In this document: piece by piece, positions 1 through 8,685 of the stretch
How the letters are laid out: each line of letters starts with the position of its first letter
Numbering within the stretch: position 1 is the stretch's first letter
From: Villigracilis sp900696595
Lineage (GTDB): Bacteria > Chloroflexota > Anaerolineae > Anaerolineales > Villigracilaceae
Assembly (NCBI GenBank): GCA_030263615.1
Contig: SZPH01000001.1
Location: 76,629 to 140,628 of the forward strand
Reading direction: 5' to 3'
DNA length: 64,000 nucleotides
The notes under the pieces: model-generated
The model's input: the letters and a program-made list of their open reading frames with translations, nothing else
The model's database searches: none
Told to the model about the DNA's origin: nothing
Program-made: the position numbers and the translations under genes

Positions 1-287
1 GTCCCGTCCTCGGCGCGATTCTGACCCTTGCCTTCAACGGCGGGGACGTCTCGCAAGGCGCGACGCTTCTTTCCTTTTATTCAGCCGGGCTCGCCATCCC
101 GTTCCTGATCGCCGCCCTGGGAATCGGCTGGGTGACGACGGTTTTGAGAAAACACAGCAAGACCATGCGTTACGTCGAGATCGCCATGGGCGTCGTTCTG
201 GTTGTCATCGGCGTCATGCTTTTCGCCGGGACGTTCGAACTCATCGCCCAAAAGGGACAGTTTTTCTTTATTGATTTTGGACTTTAA
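1..287 (+). CDS. ccdA: Cytochrome c biogenesis protein CcdA, C-terminal part
   Basis: Only the last ~94 residues are present; the frame is open from base 3 and stops with TAA at 285-287. CcdA/DsbD-type membrane proteins pass electrons from cytoplasmic thioredoxin across the membrane for cytochrome c maturation and other outside thiol reduction. The visible part starts with PVLGAIL, which in CcdA follows the conserved WTPCxGP cysteine motif (that cysteine would lie left of the window), and holds two long hydrophobic segments. The stop overlaps the next start (TAATG), so it is translationally coupled to the glutaredoxin-like membrane protein. The family call rests on this motif and topology only. 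Confidence 0.75.
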   Translation, partial: PVLGAILTLAFNGGDVSQGATLLSFYSAGLAIPFLIAALGIGWVTTVLRKHSKTMRYVEIAMGVVLVVIGVMLFAGTFELIAQKGQFFFIDFGL

Positions 288-1297
288 TGCTCAACGTAAC
301 CCTCTTCGCCAAAAAAGATTCCCCCGCCTGCGACGAAGCGCGGGGTTTTCTTGCCGAACTCCAAAAGCAATATCCGCATCGCCTTGCCGAAGTGGATGTC
401 GAGTCGGATTCGGCGATCAACATGAAATACGGCAGGCATGTCCCGGTCGTCGAAGTGGGGCCGTACACCTTGAAAAACCCCATCTCGCGCCAGAAATTGC
501 AAATGACCCTCGGCGCCGCGTCCGACCGCATAGAGCAACTCGAAAAACTCGACGACCCAATTTACAAATACAAAATGGAAAAGAGTAAAACATTGTCCAC
601 TGGCGACCGCGTCTCCTTCTGGATCGCAAGGCGTTACTTGTTAATCCTCAACCTCTTCATGCTTTTTTATGTCGGTTTGCCCTTTCTCGCGCCCACATTG
701 ATGAACCTCGGCGCGGAGAGCGCGGGAGGCGTGATCTATCGCATCTACAAGCCGCTCTGTCACCAGTTCGCCTTCCGTTCGTTCTTTCTTTACGGCGAAC
801 AGCCTTTTTATCCATTGAAGGAGGCTGGGATGAGCGGATATCGAACCTTCGAGGAGGCGACCGGCATCGAAGGCGTGGACGACCCGTACAGTTACACCCG
901 CTTCGAGGCGCGTAATTTCACGGGGAATGAAACGCTCGGTTACAAGGTTGCCCTGTGCGAGCGCGACGTCGCCATCTATCTCGCCATCCTCGGCTTCGGA
1001 ATCGTCTTCGGTCTGACGGGCAGGCGCTTCAAGTCCGTGCATTGGATGGTTTGGTTATTGCTCGGAATCGGTCCCATCGGTCTCGACGGTTTCTCGCAAT
1101 TGTTCAGTCAGTTCAACTGGGATTGGCTCTCCGCCATCCTTCCCTATCGAGAAAGCACGCCCTTTCTGCGCGCGCTGACCGGGGCATTTTTCGGTCTGTT
1201 CACCGCCTGGTTCGCCTACCCCAACATCGAAGAATCCATGAACGAGACGCGCCAGTATTACATCAAAAAATCCGCTGTAATAGAGGCTGGCGGCTGA
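287..1297 (+). CDS. Glutaredoxin-like domain fused to DUF2085 membrane protein
   Basis: 336 aa. Residues 1-80 look like a glutaredoxin/thioredoxin-like fold (VTLFAKKDSPACDEA, then HVPVVEVG with the usual cis-Pro pattern) but with a single cysteine, C15, instead of CxxC. Residues ~115-315 are membrane-embedded and carry DUF2085 hallmarks: CHQ at 158-160, RSFFLYG at 164-170 and LCERD around C224. About four hydrophobic segments are visible. It starts on the last base of the ccdA stop codon and its own TGA overlaps the pgeF start (TGATG), so the three genes form one translational unit. Following a CcdA homolog, a role in thiol/disulfide handling at the membrane is an inference; DUF2085 has no established function that I know of. 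Confidence 0.7.
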   Translation: MLNVTLFAKKDSPACDEARGFLAELQKQYPHRLAEVDVESDSAINMKYGRHVPVVEVGPYTLKNPISRQKLQMTLGAASDRIEQLEKLDDPIYKYKMEKSKTLSTGDRVSFWIARRYLLILNLFMLFYVGLPFLAPTLMNLGAESAGGVIYRIYKPLCHQFAFRSFFLYGEQPFYPLKEAGMSGYRTFEEATGIEGVDDPYSYTRFEARNFTGNETLGYKVALCERDVAIYLAILGFGIVFGLTGRRFKSVHWMVWLLLGIGPIGLDGFSQLFSQFNWDWLSAILPYRESTPFLRALTGAFFGLFTAWFAYPNIEESMNETRQYYIKKSAVIEAGG

Positions 1298-2076
1298 TGT
1301 CCTTCGCCGAACCCGACGGGTTGCGCTATTACCGGTTCGATATTTTCCCGAAGAATTTGCTCAATGCGGTCTTCACTCGCCGCGGCGGAGTCAGCCCCGC
1401 GCCGTGGACGTCGCTCAACCTAAGCGTTTCAACGGGGGACGAGCCCGCGCGCGTAGAGGAGAATCGCGCCCGCGCCTTCAATGCGCTTCGATGCGACCCC
1501 GCCTCTCTCCATGACGTGTGGCTGGTTCACGGCGTTGACGTGGTTCACGCCTCAGCGCCTTGCCCGCTCGACGCCCCCGCGCCGAGAGCCGACATACTCT
1601 TCACCGACAACCCGGAAGTTACATTGTTCATGCGCTTTGCAGATTGCGTTCCGCTGTTATTCCACGACCCGAAGAAAGGCGTCATCGGAATCGCTCATGC
1701 CGGTTGGATGGGAACGGCGAAGGGCGTGGCGGAAGTTTCGATCAACGCCATGCGGGAGCGTTACGGCTCGAATCCGGCGGATGTGATCGTGGGCATCGGT
1801 CCATCCATAAGCGCCGATCATTACGAGGTGGGCGAGGAGGTCGCGGCGCAATTCCGCGAAAAATTCGGCGCCGACTCGGAAGAGATCCTCGAAAGGCGGG
1901 ATGGGAAAATCTATCTCGACCTGTGGAGGGCGAACGCTTTGCAATTGCAAAAAATGGGCGTGGAGCAAATTCAGATTTCCGGTTTATGCACCGCCTGCCA
2001 TTTGGACGATTGGTATTCGCATCGCGCCGAGAAGGGGAGGACGGGCAGGTTTGGGGCGTTGATTGCAATGGCGTAA
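1297..2076 (+). CDS. pgeF: Polyphenol oxidase / purine nucleoside phosphorylase family PgeF (YfiH, laccase domain)
   Basis: 259 aa, normal for the family. The start at 1297 overlaps the upstream TGA; longer in-frame readings run back into the previous gene and are rejected. The metal-site motifs are present: H78 in WLVHGVD, C117 in FADCVPLLFHD and H134 in IAHAGWMGT, followed by IGPSISADHYEVG and a C-terminal CTACHLDDWYSHR. Family members were first described as multicopper polyphenol oxidases and later as purine nucleoside phosphorylases/adenosine deaminases, also linked to peptidoglycan fidelity. It precedes yggS and yggT, a conserved neighbourhood in many bacteria. Confidence 0.9.
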   Translation: MSFAEPDGLRYYRFDIFPKNLLNAVFTRRGGVSPAPWTSLNLSVSTGDEPARVEENRARAFNALRCDPASLHDVWLVHGVDVVHASAPCPLDAPAPRADILFTDNPEVTLFMRFADCVPLLFHDPKKGVIGIAHAGWMGTAKGVAEVSINAMRERYGSNPADVIVGIGPSISADHYEVGEEVAAQFREKFGADSEEILERRDGKIYLDLWRANALQLQKMGVEQIQISGLCTACHLDDWYSHRAEKGRTGRFGALIAMA

Positions 2077-2078
2077 TC

Positions 2079-2108
2079 TGTAGCGCAAGTCTCCAGACTT
2101 GCGCTACA
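2079..2108. repeat. Perfect short palindrome between pgeF and yggS
   Basis: A 13-bp perfect inverted repeat (arm TGTAGCGCAAGTC, 2079-2091 and 2096-2108) with a TCCA loop. No T-run follows, so it is not a standard intrinsic terminator. Its right end supplies a TACAAT box (2105-2110) that lies 7 bases before the yggS ATG, so it may also overlap a promoter. A similar hairpin with GTCTCCTGAC at its centre occurs at 62670-62695. Confidence 0.7.
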
Positions 2109-2117
2109 ATTTAACTC

Positions 2118-2858
2118 ATGAACGAACTCGTCAATTCCATTCGCGAAAGGTATCTTGGGGCGCTGGACAAAATCGCTTCGGCGGCGAAACGCTCCGGGCG
2201 GAGTCCGGAGGCGGTGAAACTCGTCGTGGTGACAAAAGCCCAACCCGTGCAAACAGCCCGGGCGGCGATCGAGGCGGGGGTTCGCATCCTGGGGGAGAAT
2301 TACGCCGAGGAAGGTGTCACGAAAATTCAATCCTTGTCGAATTTTTCTGCGGTAGAATGGCACATGATCGGTCACGTGCAGAGCCGCAAGGCGCAGAGCG
2401 TGGCGGCGAACTTTAACTTCATGCACTCGCTGGACAGCCTGAAACTTGCCAGGCGGCTCGACCGTTTTTGCGCGGACGCGGGGCGGGTCTTGCCCGTCCT
2501 GCTCGAATTCAACGTGGGCGGCGAGGAAAGCAAGGGCGGCTGGGAGGCTTCGGACGAAGCGCGCTGGGCGATGTTGCCGGGCGAGGTCGCCGAAATCTTT
2601 TCGCTGGCAAATTTGCGCGTTTGCGGGTTGATGGCAATGCCGCCATTGGGCGGCGACGCAAACGCTTCGCGCCCGTACTTTCAGAAATTGCGAAGGCTGA
2701 GGGATTATCTTGCTTTGCAAATCCCGCAGGCAGGTTTGAACGAACTTTCGATGGGCACAAGTTCGGATTATGAAGTTGCTGTGGAGGAAGGCGCGACCTA
2801 CGTCCGGGTTGGCGCAGCCATCGTTGGAGCGAGACATTACACCACGGAGAATGCATGA
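2118..2858 (+). CDS. yggS: YggS family pyridoxal phosphate homeostasis protein
   Basis: 246 aa single-domain PLP-binding TIM-barrel protein (YggS/PROSC family) that buffers free PLP and affects amino-acid pools. The PLP lysine is K40 in VVVTKAQPV; the family motifs EAGVRILGENYAEE, WHMIGHVQSRKA, SLDSLKLA, NVGGEESKGG and, near the C terminus, SMGTSSDYEVAVEEGATYVRVG are all present. The ATG at 2118 has no clear ribosome-binding site and lies 7 bases after a TACAAT hexamer, suggesting a very short or absent leader. Its end overlaps the start of yggT by 4 bases. Confidence 0.92.
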   Translation: MNELVNSIRERYLGALDKIASAAKRSGRSPEAVKLVVVTKAQPVQTARAAIEAGVRILGENYAEEGVTKIQSLSNFSAVEWHMIGHVQSRKAQSVAANFNFMHSLDSLKLARRLDRFCADAGRVLPVLLEFNVGGEESKGGWEASDEARWAMLPGEVAEIFSLANLRVCGLMAMPPLGGDANASRPYFQKLRRLRDYLALQIPQAGLNELSMGTSSDYEVAVEEGATYVRVGAAIVGARHYTTENA

Positions 2859-3118
2859 GCGTCGAATTTCTGGTCTTGCTGGTGCGCGTGGCGGCGGAGA
2901 CTGTGATCTGGATCGTGATCGCGAATTCCCTGCTGTCGTTCTTTCTCCCGCCGTATCATCCCGTGCGCGAGGCGTTGGAGCGGGTGGTCGGGCCCCTGCT
3001 CAACCCGATCCGCAACCTGATGGGCAACACAGGCGGGCTCGATTTCAGCCCGCTGGTTCTAATCCTTATTCTTGAACTCTTGAAGCAATTTGTAATCGGC
3101 GTCCTTCTTTCTTTGTAA
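2855..3118 (+). CDS. yggT: YggT family membrane protein
   Basis: 87 aa, two hydrophobic segments (residues ~5-29 and ~66-86) separated by the typical PPYHPVREALERVVGPLLNPIRN stretch of YggT proteins. The start (2855) overlaps the yggS stop by 4 bases (ATGA). Family members are small inner-membrane proteins often found next to yggS and cell-division genes; the exact function is not known. The gene ends 12 bases before the DUF167 gene. Confidence 0.88.
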   Translation: MSVEFLVLLVRVAAETVIWIVIANSLLSFFLPPYHPVREALERVVGPLLNPIRNLMGNTGGLDFSPLVLILILELLKQFVIGVLLSL

Positions 3119-3130
3119 ACGAGGTGAACC

Positions 3131-3439
3131 ATGACTAGAAAATATGTCCTGCACGACGGCAAGCGCGGTTCGGCGTTGGCGTTGCGGATCACGCCGCGCT
3201 CGAGCCGCAACCAGATTGCGGGCGTTCTCAACGACGGCACGGTCAAGATCCATGTCGCCGCTGACCCGGCTGACGAGACGTTGAACAGGGAGTTGATCGC
3301 CTTCCTCGCCGAGGTGCTGGGCGTGCCGAAAACGCGCGTGGAGATCGTCGCCGGCGAAAGCGGACGGGATAAACTCGTCTCGATCCTCGATATGGACGTG
3401 GAGACGGCGCACCAGAGAATTGTGGCGCATATGGATTGA
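3131..3439 (+). CDS. DUF167 (YggU) family protein
   Basis: 102 aa. LRITPRSSRNQIAGVLNDGTVKIHVAADPADETLNRELIAFLAEVLGVPKTRVEIVAGESGRDK reads as a complete DUF167/YggU domain: an N-terminal R-I-x-P-x-(S/A) strand, the K-I-H-V strand, and the closing VEIVAGESGRDK. A ribosome-binding site GAGGTG lies 3121-3126. Last gene of the pgeF-yggS-yggT-yggU row; a rho-independent terminator follows about 105 bases downstream. Function unknown for the family. Confidence 0.88.
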   Translation: MTRKYVLHDGKRGSALALRITPRSSRNQIAGVLNDGTVKIHVAADPADETLNRELIAFLAEVLGVPKTRVEIVAGESGRDKLVSILDMDVETAHQRIVAHMD

Positions 3440-3520
3440 GAGAGTAGAGAGTGGAGAGTAGAGAGTAGAGAGTGGAGAGTAGAGAGTAGAGAGCAGAGAG
3501 TAGAGAATAGTTATCGGCGA
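3437..3520. repeat. GAGAGTAGA-type tandem repeat
   Basis: Directly after the DUF167 stop codon the sequence is an imperfect tandem array of 7-mer units such as GAGAGTA, GAGAGTG and GAGAGCA, about 10 units. Purine-only strand bias. It is one of about nine intergenic low-complexity arrays in the window. Confidence 0.75.
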
Positions 3521-3544
3521 TCAGTGATCGGTAATCAGTGGAGA

Positions 3545-3575
3545 AGACAGCCGGGAGGCTGTCTCTTTTTGTTTT
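3545..3575 (+). terminator. Rho-independent terminator after the pgeF-yggU genes
   Basis: Perfect 8-bp stem AGACAGCC/GGCTGTCT with a GGGA loop, followed by CTTTTTGTTTT. Correct orientation to end the plus-strand pgeF-yggS-yggT-DUF167 transcript. Confidence 0.85.
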
Positions 3576-3905
3576 GAGGTTCTTTGGGATTAAGTGGGGT
3601 GATAGCTCGTCTTACACAGAGGGCACAGAGAACACGGAGATTATAAGAGGTTTTCTCTGTGGACTCCGTGATCTGATATGAAAATAAACTCCAAGAGCAA
3701 ACCACCGAGACACGGAGACACAGAGAAAAAACTCCGTGACTCTGTGTCTCCGTGTTTAGATTTTCATCCCTTCGGCAGGCTCAGGGCAAGCCCTTCGGGG
3801 TGAAACCCTTTCATGGATACTCAGTGGTAAAAACATGGACGCTCCCACCAAATACCAGAGAGCCTGTTTTGTTTGAGAGAGAAGGTTTCCGTTCTCAAAG
3901 GTGAT
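3576..3905. other. Intergenic region with dispersed-repeat palindrome, no gene
   Basis: No credible coding frame. It holds words such as CACAGAG and ACACGGAG, a perfect 16-bp inverted repeat at 3710-3725 / 3740-3755 (arm ACACGGAGACACAGAG) with a 14-base loop, and a CCTTCGGCAGGCTCAGGGCAA segment at 3769-3790 related to the CCTTCGACAAGTTCAGGG sequence at 62723. It separates two convergent genes. Confidence 0.6.
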
Positions 3906-6323
3906 TTACAAGCCCCCATACAACCGCCTGTAGATGATGAAGATTTCATAGATGTTTCTGATGTAATTGCGCGTCTCCTCGAATCGCACGCTTTCCAAAA
4001 ACAGGTCGGGGTCGTCGCCGGAGAGTTCCTTCCACGCCGCCGCGTTGCCGGGACCGCCGTTGTAGGCGGCGAGGGTCGCGTACAGGTCGCCGTTGAGCAG
4101 GGCGCGATTTTTGGCGAGATAATGCGTGCCGAACATCACGCTGACGTATGGGCGGTAGAGGTCTTCTTCGGCGTAGTTGCTCGGCTTGCCGAGTTCGGAG
4201 GCGATCTGCGCGCCGGTGGGGGCGATGATCTGCATCAAGCCGTGCGCGCCCGCAGTCGAGCGCACGAAACCTTCAAAGAGACTTTCCTGACGGATGACGC
4301 TGAAAACGAATAGGGGATCGAATCCGTTTTGTTGCGCGTTGGAGATGACCAGGTCTGGATAATACAACCCGTAGCGGATGCGGCTGAAATACGCGGGAGC
4401 CATCATCGATTCGGTGTGTTCGCCCAGTCCCGCCATGGTGAGGACCTGCCGCGCGGCAAAAATGGCGGAGCGGTACATGCCGAGTCCGCGCAGGTAATTC
4501 GTCAGCCGGTAACTGCCGACCGCGTCGTTCAAAGCTTCCAGTTCTTCCCGCATATCTTCAAACTCGAGCCGCGCCTCGTCCAACATGCCGAGGTCCCAAT
4601 ATTCCTTTCCGCGGATGATGCGCGCGTCCGAAGCCAGCGGTCCGAGTCCGTTCAAATCCGCGTCCGCGGCGAGGTTGAAGGTCAGGCGCATCCAGGCATC
4701 GGCGTCGGCGCGTTCGCGGGCGAGGTCAAACTGGTAATTTACGGATGGGCTGGGGGCGAAAGGAGGCAGCCCCGCGAGAATATCGCGCGCGCGTTCGCTG
4801 TAATATCCGCCCGGGTCGAGGTTCTGCCCTTCGCGGAAGGCGTCGTTCGCGCCGTTTGTATCGCCGAGTTTTTGATTCGCCTTGCCGATCCACAACAGCG
4901 CGCGCGATTTATCGCCCGCCGGCGCGGACATCGCCAGGCTGCGTTTGAAATCGTCCAGCGCAATTTGAAAATTTCCGCGCCGATATTCCACGACGCCCAT
5001 CAGGAACGCGGCATAGGAGGATTGTTCCGAGCCGGGATATTCCAGCGTTACGCGCGACCAGGTTTCGACGGCTTTGTCGTACTGTCCGTCGCGTTCGTAG
5101 ATTCTCGCCGCGCTCATCAGATAATCCGCCGCGATGGAAGCGTTCGGGGCAAGCCCGACGAACTCCAGTAAAGTCCCCGCGCCGCCGGCGTAGTCGCCCA
5201 ATTGCGCCCATTGAATGAAAGCTTTTTCGCCCCAGGCGTCGCCCCAGCGCGGGTGCGCCGAAAAATTCGAGATGAAGATGTCGTAATCCGCGAGGGCTTC
5301 GGGATATTGCCCAAGCCCGCTCTTCGATAATGCGCGATAGTAATACGCAGTCCCGTCGTTTTCGGGCGGGTTGGTTTGCAGATAGCGGTCGAAGGCGGCG
5401 ATGGCGACGGCGTATTGACCGGCGAAATAATCCACGAGCCCGCGGTCGAGTTCATTCACCGTCCCGCCAGAATCCAATAAAGCGACGAGACTGAGATAGG
5501 AATAATACGAGAGCGGATAATTTTCCACCGCATAGCGAAATCGTTCGTTCGCTTCGGCTGCCTGACCCTGAGCCTGGTTCGCCAACCCGGCTTCGTACAA
5601 CGCCTGAGCCTTGACGTAGTCGCTCGAAGCGCGCCCGATGATTCCATCATAAAGCGCCAAAGCCGTTTCGTAGTTGCCAAGCTGAACATGAGTGGAAGCA
5701 ACTTTCAGGTCAAGTTGTGTATCGTCGCCGAGCGAGGGCGCGGTGATCGCGCTGGTATAGGACGACAGGGCTTCGGCGTAATTCTTGGCGTTGAATAAAG
5801 CGTCGCCCCGCAATTCCTGGACATAGGCGTCCAGCGCGCCGGGGCGCAGGACGAGATACGTCTGCCATGAGTCTGCGGCGGCGGCGTAATTTTCCGTTTT
5901 GAAATGAACGAAGCCTTGCAGAAAATACGCCTGCCCGAATTGCGGCGAGCCGGAGTATTCGTTGATCAAGACTTGCAGGGCGGTCAGCGTTTCGTTGTAG
6001 CGCCCCTGCGCGTAATAGATGCGCGCCACGCCCCATTGCGCCGAGGCGCGCACGAGGGGATCGGGAGAATCGCTCAAGGCGGTTTGGTAATGGATGAGTG
6101 CGAGATCATAGTCGCCGTTGAAAAACGCTTCGTCGCCTTCGCTGACGCGCGCAACCGGCAGGGGCGTCGGCGTGACGGTGGGGGTGAAGGTGGCTTCGGG
6201 CGTGGTCGTCAGGCTGGGAGTCACCGTCCAACCGGGGGGGATGGCGGGGAAATTTTCCAGCGTGGAACAGGCAACGAGTGACGAGACCAGCCAAAGTCCG
6301 AGAATGAGGCGCAAGGTTTTCAT
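3906..6323 (-). CDS. Lipoprotein lytic transglycosylase with TPR-like repeats (Slt type)
   Basis: 805 aa. Start chosen at ATG 6323 because it gives a lipoprotein signal peptide with lipobox LVAC; frames further upstream cross the promoter. After a Thr/Pro-rich linker come many TPR-like helical repeats (~residues 65-640; e.g. GDEAFFNGDYDLALIHYQTA). The C-terminal ~130 residues form a soluble-lytic-transglycosylase domain: catalytic E680 in RQESLF, then AGAHGLMQI and LAAYNGGPGN, the family motifs. Such enzymes cleave peptidoglycan between MurNAc and GlcNAc. A TTGACG-17-TATAAA promoter lies so close that the mRNA is probably leaderless. Convergent with the DUF167 row. Confidence 0.92.
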   Translation of the reverse strand: MKTLRLILGLWLVSSLVACSTLENFPAIPPGWTVTPSLTTTPEATFTPTVTPTPLPVARVSEGDEAFFNGDYDLALIHYQTALSDSPDPLVRASAQWGVARIYYAQGRYNETLTALQVLINEYSGSPQFGQAYFLQGFVHFKTENYAAAADSWQTYLVLRPGALDAYVQELRGDALFNAKNYAEALSSYTSAITAPSLGDDTQLDLKVASTHVQLGNYETALALYDGIIGRASSDYVKAQALYEAGLANQAQGQAAEANERFRYAVENYPLSYYSYLSLVALLDSGGTVNELDRGLVDYFAGQYAVAIAAFDRYLQTNPPENDGTAYYYRALSKSGLGQYPEALADYDIFISNFSAHPRWGDAWGEKAFIQWAQLGDYAGGAGTLLEFVGLAPNASIAADYLMSAARIYERDGQYDKAVETWSRVTLEYPGSEQSSYAAFLMGVVEYRRGNFQIALDDFKRSLAMSAPAGDKSRALLWIGKANQKLGDTNGANDAFREGQNLDPGGYYSERARDILAGLPPFAPSPSVNYQFDLARERADADAWMRLTFNLAADADLNGLGPLASDARIIRGKEYWDLGMLDEARLEFEDMREELEALNDAVGSYRLTNYLRGLGMYRSAIFAARQVLTMAGLGEHTESMMAPAYFSRIRYGLYYPDLVISNAQQNGFDPLFVFSVIRQESLFEGFVRSTAGAHGLMQIIAPTGAQIASELGKPSNYAEEDLYRPYVSVMFGTHYLAKNRALLNGDLYATLAAYNGGPGNAAAWKELSGDDPDLFLESVRFEETRNYIRNIYEIFIIYRRLYGGL

Positions 6324-6329
6324 CCTGTT

Positions 6330-6358
6330 TTTATAATGGTAAAGAGAGGGAGCGTCAA
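6330..6358 (-). promoter_or_regulatory. Promoter of the lytic transglycosylase gene, likely leaderless
   Basis: On the minus strand: TTGACG (6358-6353), 17-base spacer, TATAAA (6335-6330), then 6 bases to the ATG at 6323. The expected transcription start falls at or next to the start codon. Confidence 0.6.
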
Positions 6359-6381
6359 GCGGAGCGAAATCCGAATCTGTG

Positions 6382-6410
6382 TTGTATTCGCCGGGTGGAT
6401 GCAATATAAT
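6382..6410 (+). promoter_or_regulatory. Candidate promoter of the polyamine-binding protein gene
   Basis: TTGTAT (6382-6387), 17-base spacer, consensus TATAAT (6405-6410). A leader of about 33 bases follows, containing AGGAGAG before the ATG at 6450. The -35 is weak, the -10 perfect. Confidence 0.5.
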
Positions 6411-6449
6411 TTCCTCCGTACCCCATTTCATTTTTCAAAGAGGAGAGAC

Positions 6450-7592
6450 ATGAACACACATCACAAAATCCGGCGGTTGATTTTGGCGAGCGTGCTGTTG
6501 GTCGTCCTGACAGCCTGCGCGGCGGCGGGCGAACCCGCTTCGACGGATGAACTGGTGACCGCAAGTGGATTCGCCTGCCCGGAGCCTTCGCCGCGAGTCG
6601 AGTTCGAAAGCGATGAGATCAATATCTACACCTGGGCGGAATATGTGCCAGCCGATATTTTCGATTGTTTCGGCATGGTCTACGATGTGACGGTGAACGT
6701 AGATTACTTTTCGTCCAATGAAGAGTTGTATTCGAAAGTGTCGCTGGGCGAGGGCATCAACCCGTACGATGTGATTCACCCCAGCGATTACATGATCGGC
6801 GTGTTGATCCGCGAAGGGTTGTTGCAAAAGATGGACGCGTCGCGCATTCCCAACCTTGCCAATCTCGACGCGGGCTTGACCGCGGCGTACGGCGAAACGC
6901 TCGATTACATCGCGCCATATCAGATGGGCACGCAGGCGATCATCTACAACACCGAGACTGTGGAAACTCCGCCGACCTCCTGGGCGGATTTGTGGAATCC
7001 CGAATACAAGGGGCGCATTGTGGCGGTGGACGACAGCCGCGTGATCATCGGCGCGACATTGTTGACGCTGGGATACAGCGTGAACGAGACCGACCCGGAT
7101 CATCTCGAGGAGGCGAAGGAGAAATTGCTCGAACTGATGCCGAACATCCGCGTATTCGACAGCGACAGCCCGAAGACTCCGCTGGTGGCGGGCGACGTGG
7201 ATTTGGGCATCGTCTGGAACGGCGAGGCGTTTTTGACGCAGACCGAGGACCCGCGTTTCGAATATGTCTTCCCTGAAGAGGGTTCGATCATCTTCTACGA
7301 CGGCATGGCGATCCCGCCTGCCGCGCCGCATCCCGATGCGGCTTATGCCTGGCTCAATTATCTGTTACAGGGAAACATCAACTGGCTGACGCTTGTGGAT
7401 TATCCATACACTAACCCGAACAAAGCCGCGCTCGACTACGCCAAAGAGAGCCAACCCGAAGTATATGAGGCGTATATCTCCTCTCCGATCACGAACACGC
7501 CCGCCGAGGAATTCGCGCGCGGGCATGAAGTGACCGATCTCGGCGCGGACCTTCTTCTTTACGACGAGTTGTGGACGGAGGTCAAGCAATAA
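6450..7592 (+). CDS. potD: Spermidine/putrescine ABC transporter substrate-binding lipoprotein (PotD-like)
   Basis: 380 aa. Start at 6450 with ribosome-binding site AGGAGAG at 6441; it gives a lipoprotein signal with lipobox LTAC. The mature part begins with the PotD/PotF pattern INIYTWAEYVPADIFDCF and continues with VNVDYFSSNEELYSK, YDVIHPSDYMIGVLIREGLLQKMD, YQMGTQAIIYN, PTSWADLWNPEYKGRI and the C-terminal WLNYLLQ region, matching periplasmic polyamine-binding proteins (type II PBP fold) over full length. No potA, potB or potC gene is adjacent, so it must work with a transporter encoded elsewhere or as a sensor. Confidence 0.88.
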   Translation: MNTHHKIRRLILASVLLVVLTACAAAGEPASTDELVTASGFACPEPSPRVEFESDEINIYTWAEYVPADIFDCFGMVYDVTVNVDYFSSNEELYSKVSLGEGINPYDVIHPSDYMIGVLIREGLLQKMDASRIPNLANLDAGLTAAYGETLDYIAPYQMGTQAIIYNTETVETPPTSWADLWNPEYKGRIVAVDDSRVIIGATLLTLGYSVNETDPDHLEEAKEKLLELMPNIRVFDSDSPKTPLVAGDVDLGIVWNGEAFLTQTEDPRFEYVFPEEGSIIFYDGMAIPPAAPHPDAAYAWLNYLLQGNINWLTLVDYPYTNPNKAALDYAKESQPEVYEAYISSPITNTPAEEFARGHEVTDLGADLLLYDELWTEVKQ

Positions 7593-7728
7593 AGCGCAAG
7601 CCGCCGCGCGCGCGGCGTATAGGCGCAATAACTTTACATCCTGAAATCCTCGTGATAAACTCACGGGCGTTCGTTATTCCATGGCGTGGCGCACAAGCGC
7701 CACGCCATTTACTGCGAGAGCATACCGC

Positions 7729-8685
7729 ATGGACATTCTTCTTACCGGCTCCGTCGCCTACGATTACCTGATGACCTTTCCGGGTCGCTTCAAGGAACAG
7801 ATTCTTCCCGAACGGTTGGAATCGATCAGCCTCTCGTTTCTGGTCGACTCCATGTCCAAACAGCGCGGCGGCATCGCGCCCAACATCGCCTATACGATGG
7901 CGTTACTGGGAAAAAAGCCGCGCGTGATGGCGACCGTCGGCGAGGATTTCAGCGATTATCGCCAATGGCTCGAATCCAAAGGCGTGGATACCAGCCTGAT
8001 GAAGGTCGTCCCCGGCGTTTTCACCGCCTCATTCTTCGCCACGACGGACCACGCCTCCGCCCAGATCGCCTCCTTCTACCCCGGGGCAATGGGCTACTCG
8101 GCCAGCCAGTCCCTCAAAGAACTGGATAAAAAGCCGGATCTGGTCATCGTCTCTCCCAGCTCCCCGGATGCGATGATGAAATTCCCCGCCGAATGCCGCG
8201 AATTGGGAATTCCCTACCTGTACGATCCCAGCCAGCAGGTCCTGCGCCTCGAAGGGACGGAACTGGCGCGCGACATGGAAGGCGCCTACTTCCTTTTCTG
8301 CAACGACTATGAGTTTGGTTTGATCTCCAAGAAGACCGGCTGGAGCCTCGACCAGATTCTCGATCACGTTAAAGTTTTGGTCATCACGCGCGGCAAGGAC
8401 GGCGCAGATTTATATTCCGACGGCACTTCGGTTCACATCCCGACCGTCCCCGAAGACGAGATCGTGGATCCCACCGGAGTCGGCGACGCCTTCCGCGGCG
8501 GATTCCTTGCCGGGTATTCGCACGGCTTCGACTGGAAACTGTGCGGCGAGATCGGCTCGCTTTCTGCGGTTTACTGCCTCGAACAACGCGGCACGCAGAA
8601 CCATTCCTACACGCGCGAAGAATTCATCCAGCGCTTCCGCAGGCATTTTGACGACAGCGGAAAATTGGATGCGTTAGTCAAATAG
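7729..8685 (+). CDS. PfkB family carbohydrate kinase, probably adenosine kinase-like
   Basis: 318 aa from the ATG at 7729 (an earlier in-frame ATG at 7681 would add 16 residues unlike the family N terminus, which starts with ILLTGSVAYDYLMTFPGRF). Ribokinase-fold landmarks: SKQRGGIAPNIAYTMALLGKKP (substrate-site GG and N), VLVITRGKDGADLY and the catalytic anion-hole motif DPTGVGDAFRGG near residues 252-263. Adenosine kinase function is suggested by the neighbour ahcY: removing adenosine pulls S-adenosylhomocysteine hydrolysis forward. Other sugar or nucleoside substrates cannot be excluded. Confidence 0.82.
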   Translation: MDILLTGSVAYDYLMTFPGRFKEQILPERLESISLSFLVDSMSKQRGGIAPNIAYTMALLGKKPRVMATVGEDFSDYRQWLESKGVDTSLMKVVPGVFTASFFATTDHASAQIASFYPGAMGYSASQSLKELDKKPDLVIVSPSSPDAMMKFPAECRELGIPYLYDPSQQVLRLEGTELARDMEGAYFLFCNDYEFGLISKKTGWSLDQILDHVKVLVITRGKDGADLYSDGTSVHIPTVPEDEIVDPTGVGDAFRGGFLAGYSHGFDWKLCGEIGSLSAVYCLEQRGTQNHSYTREEFIQRFRRHFDDSGKLDALVK

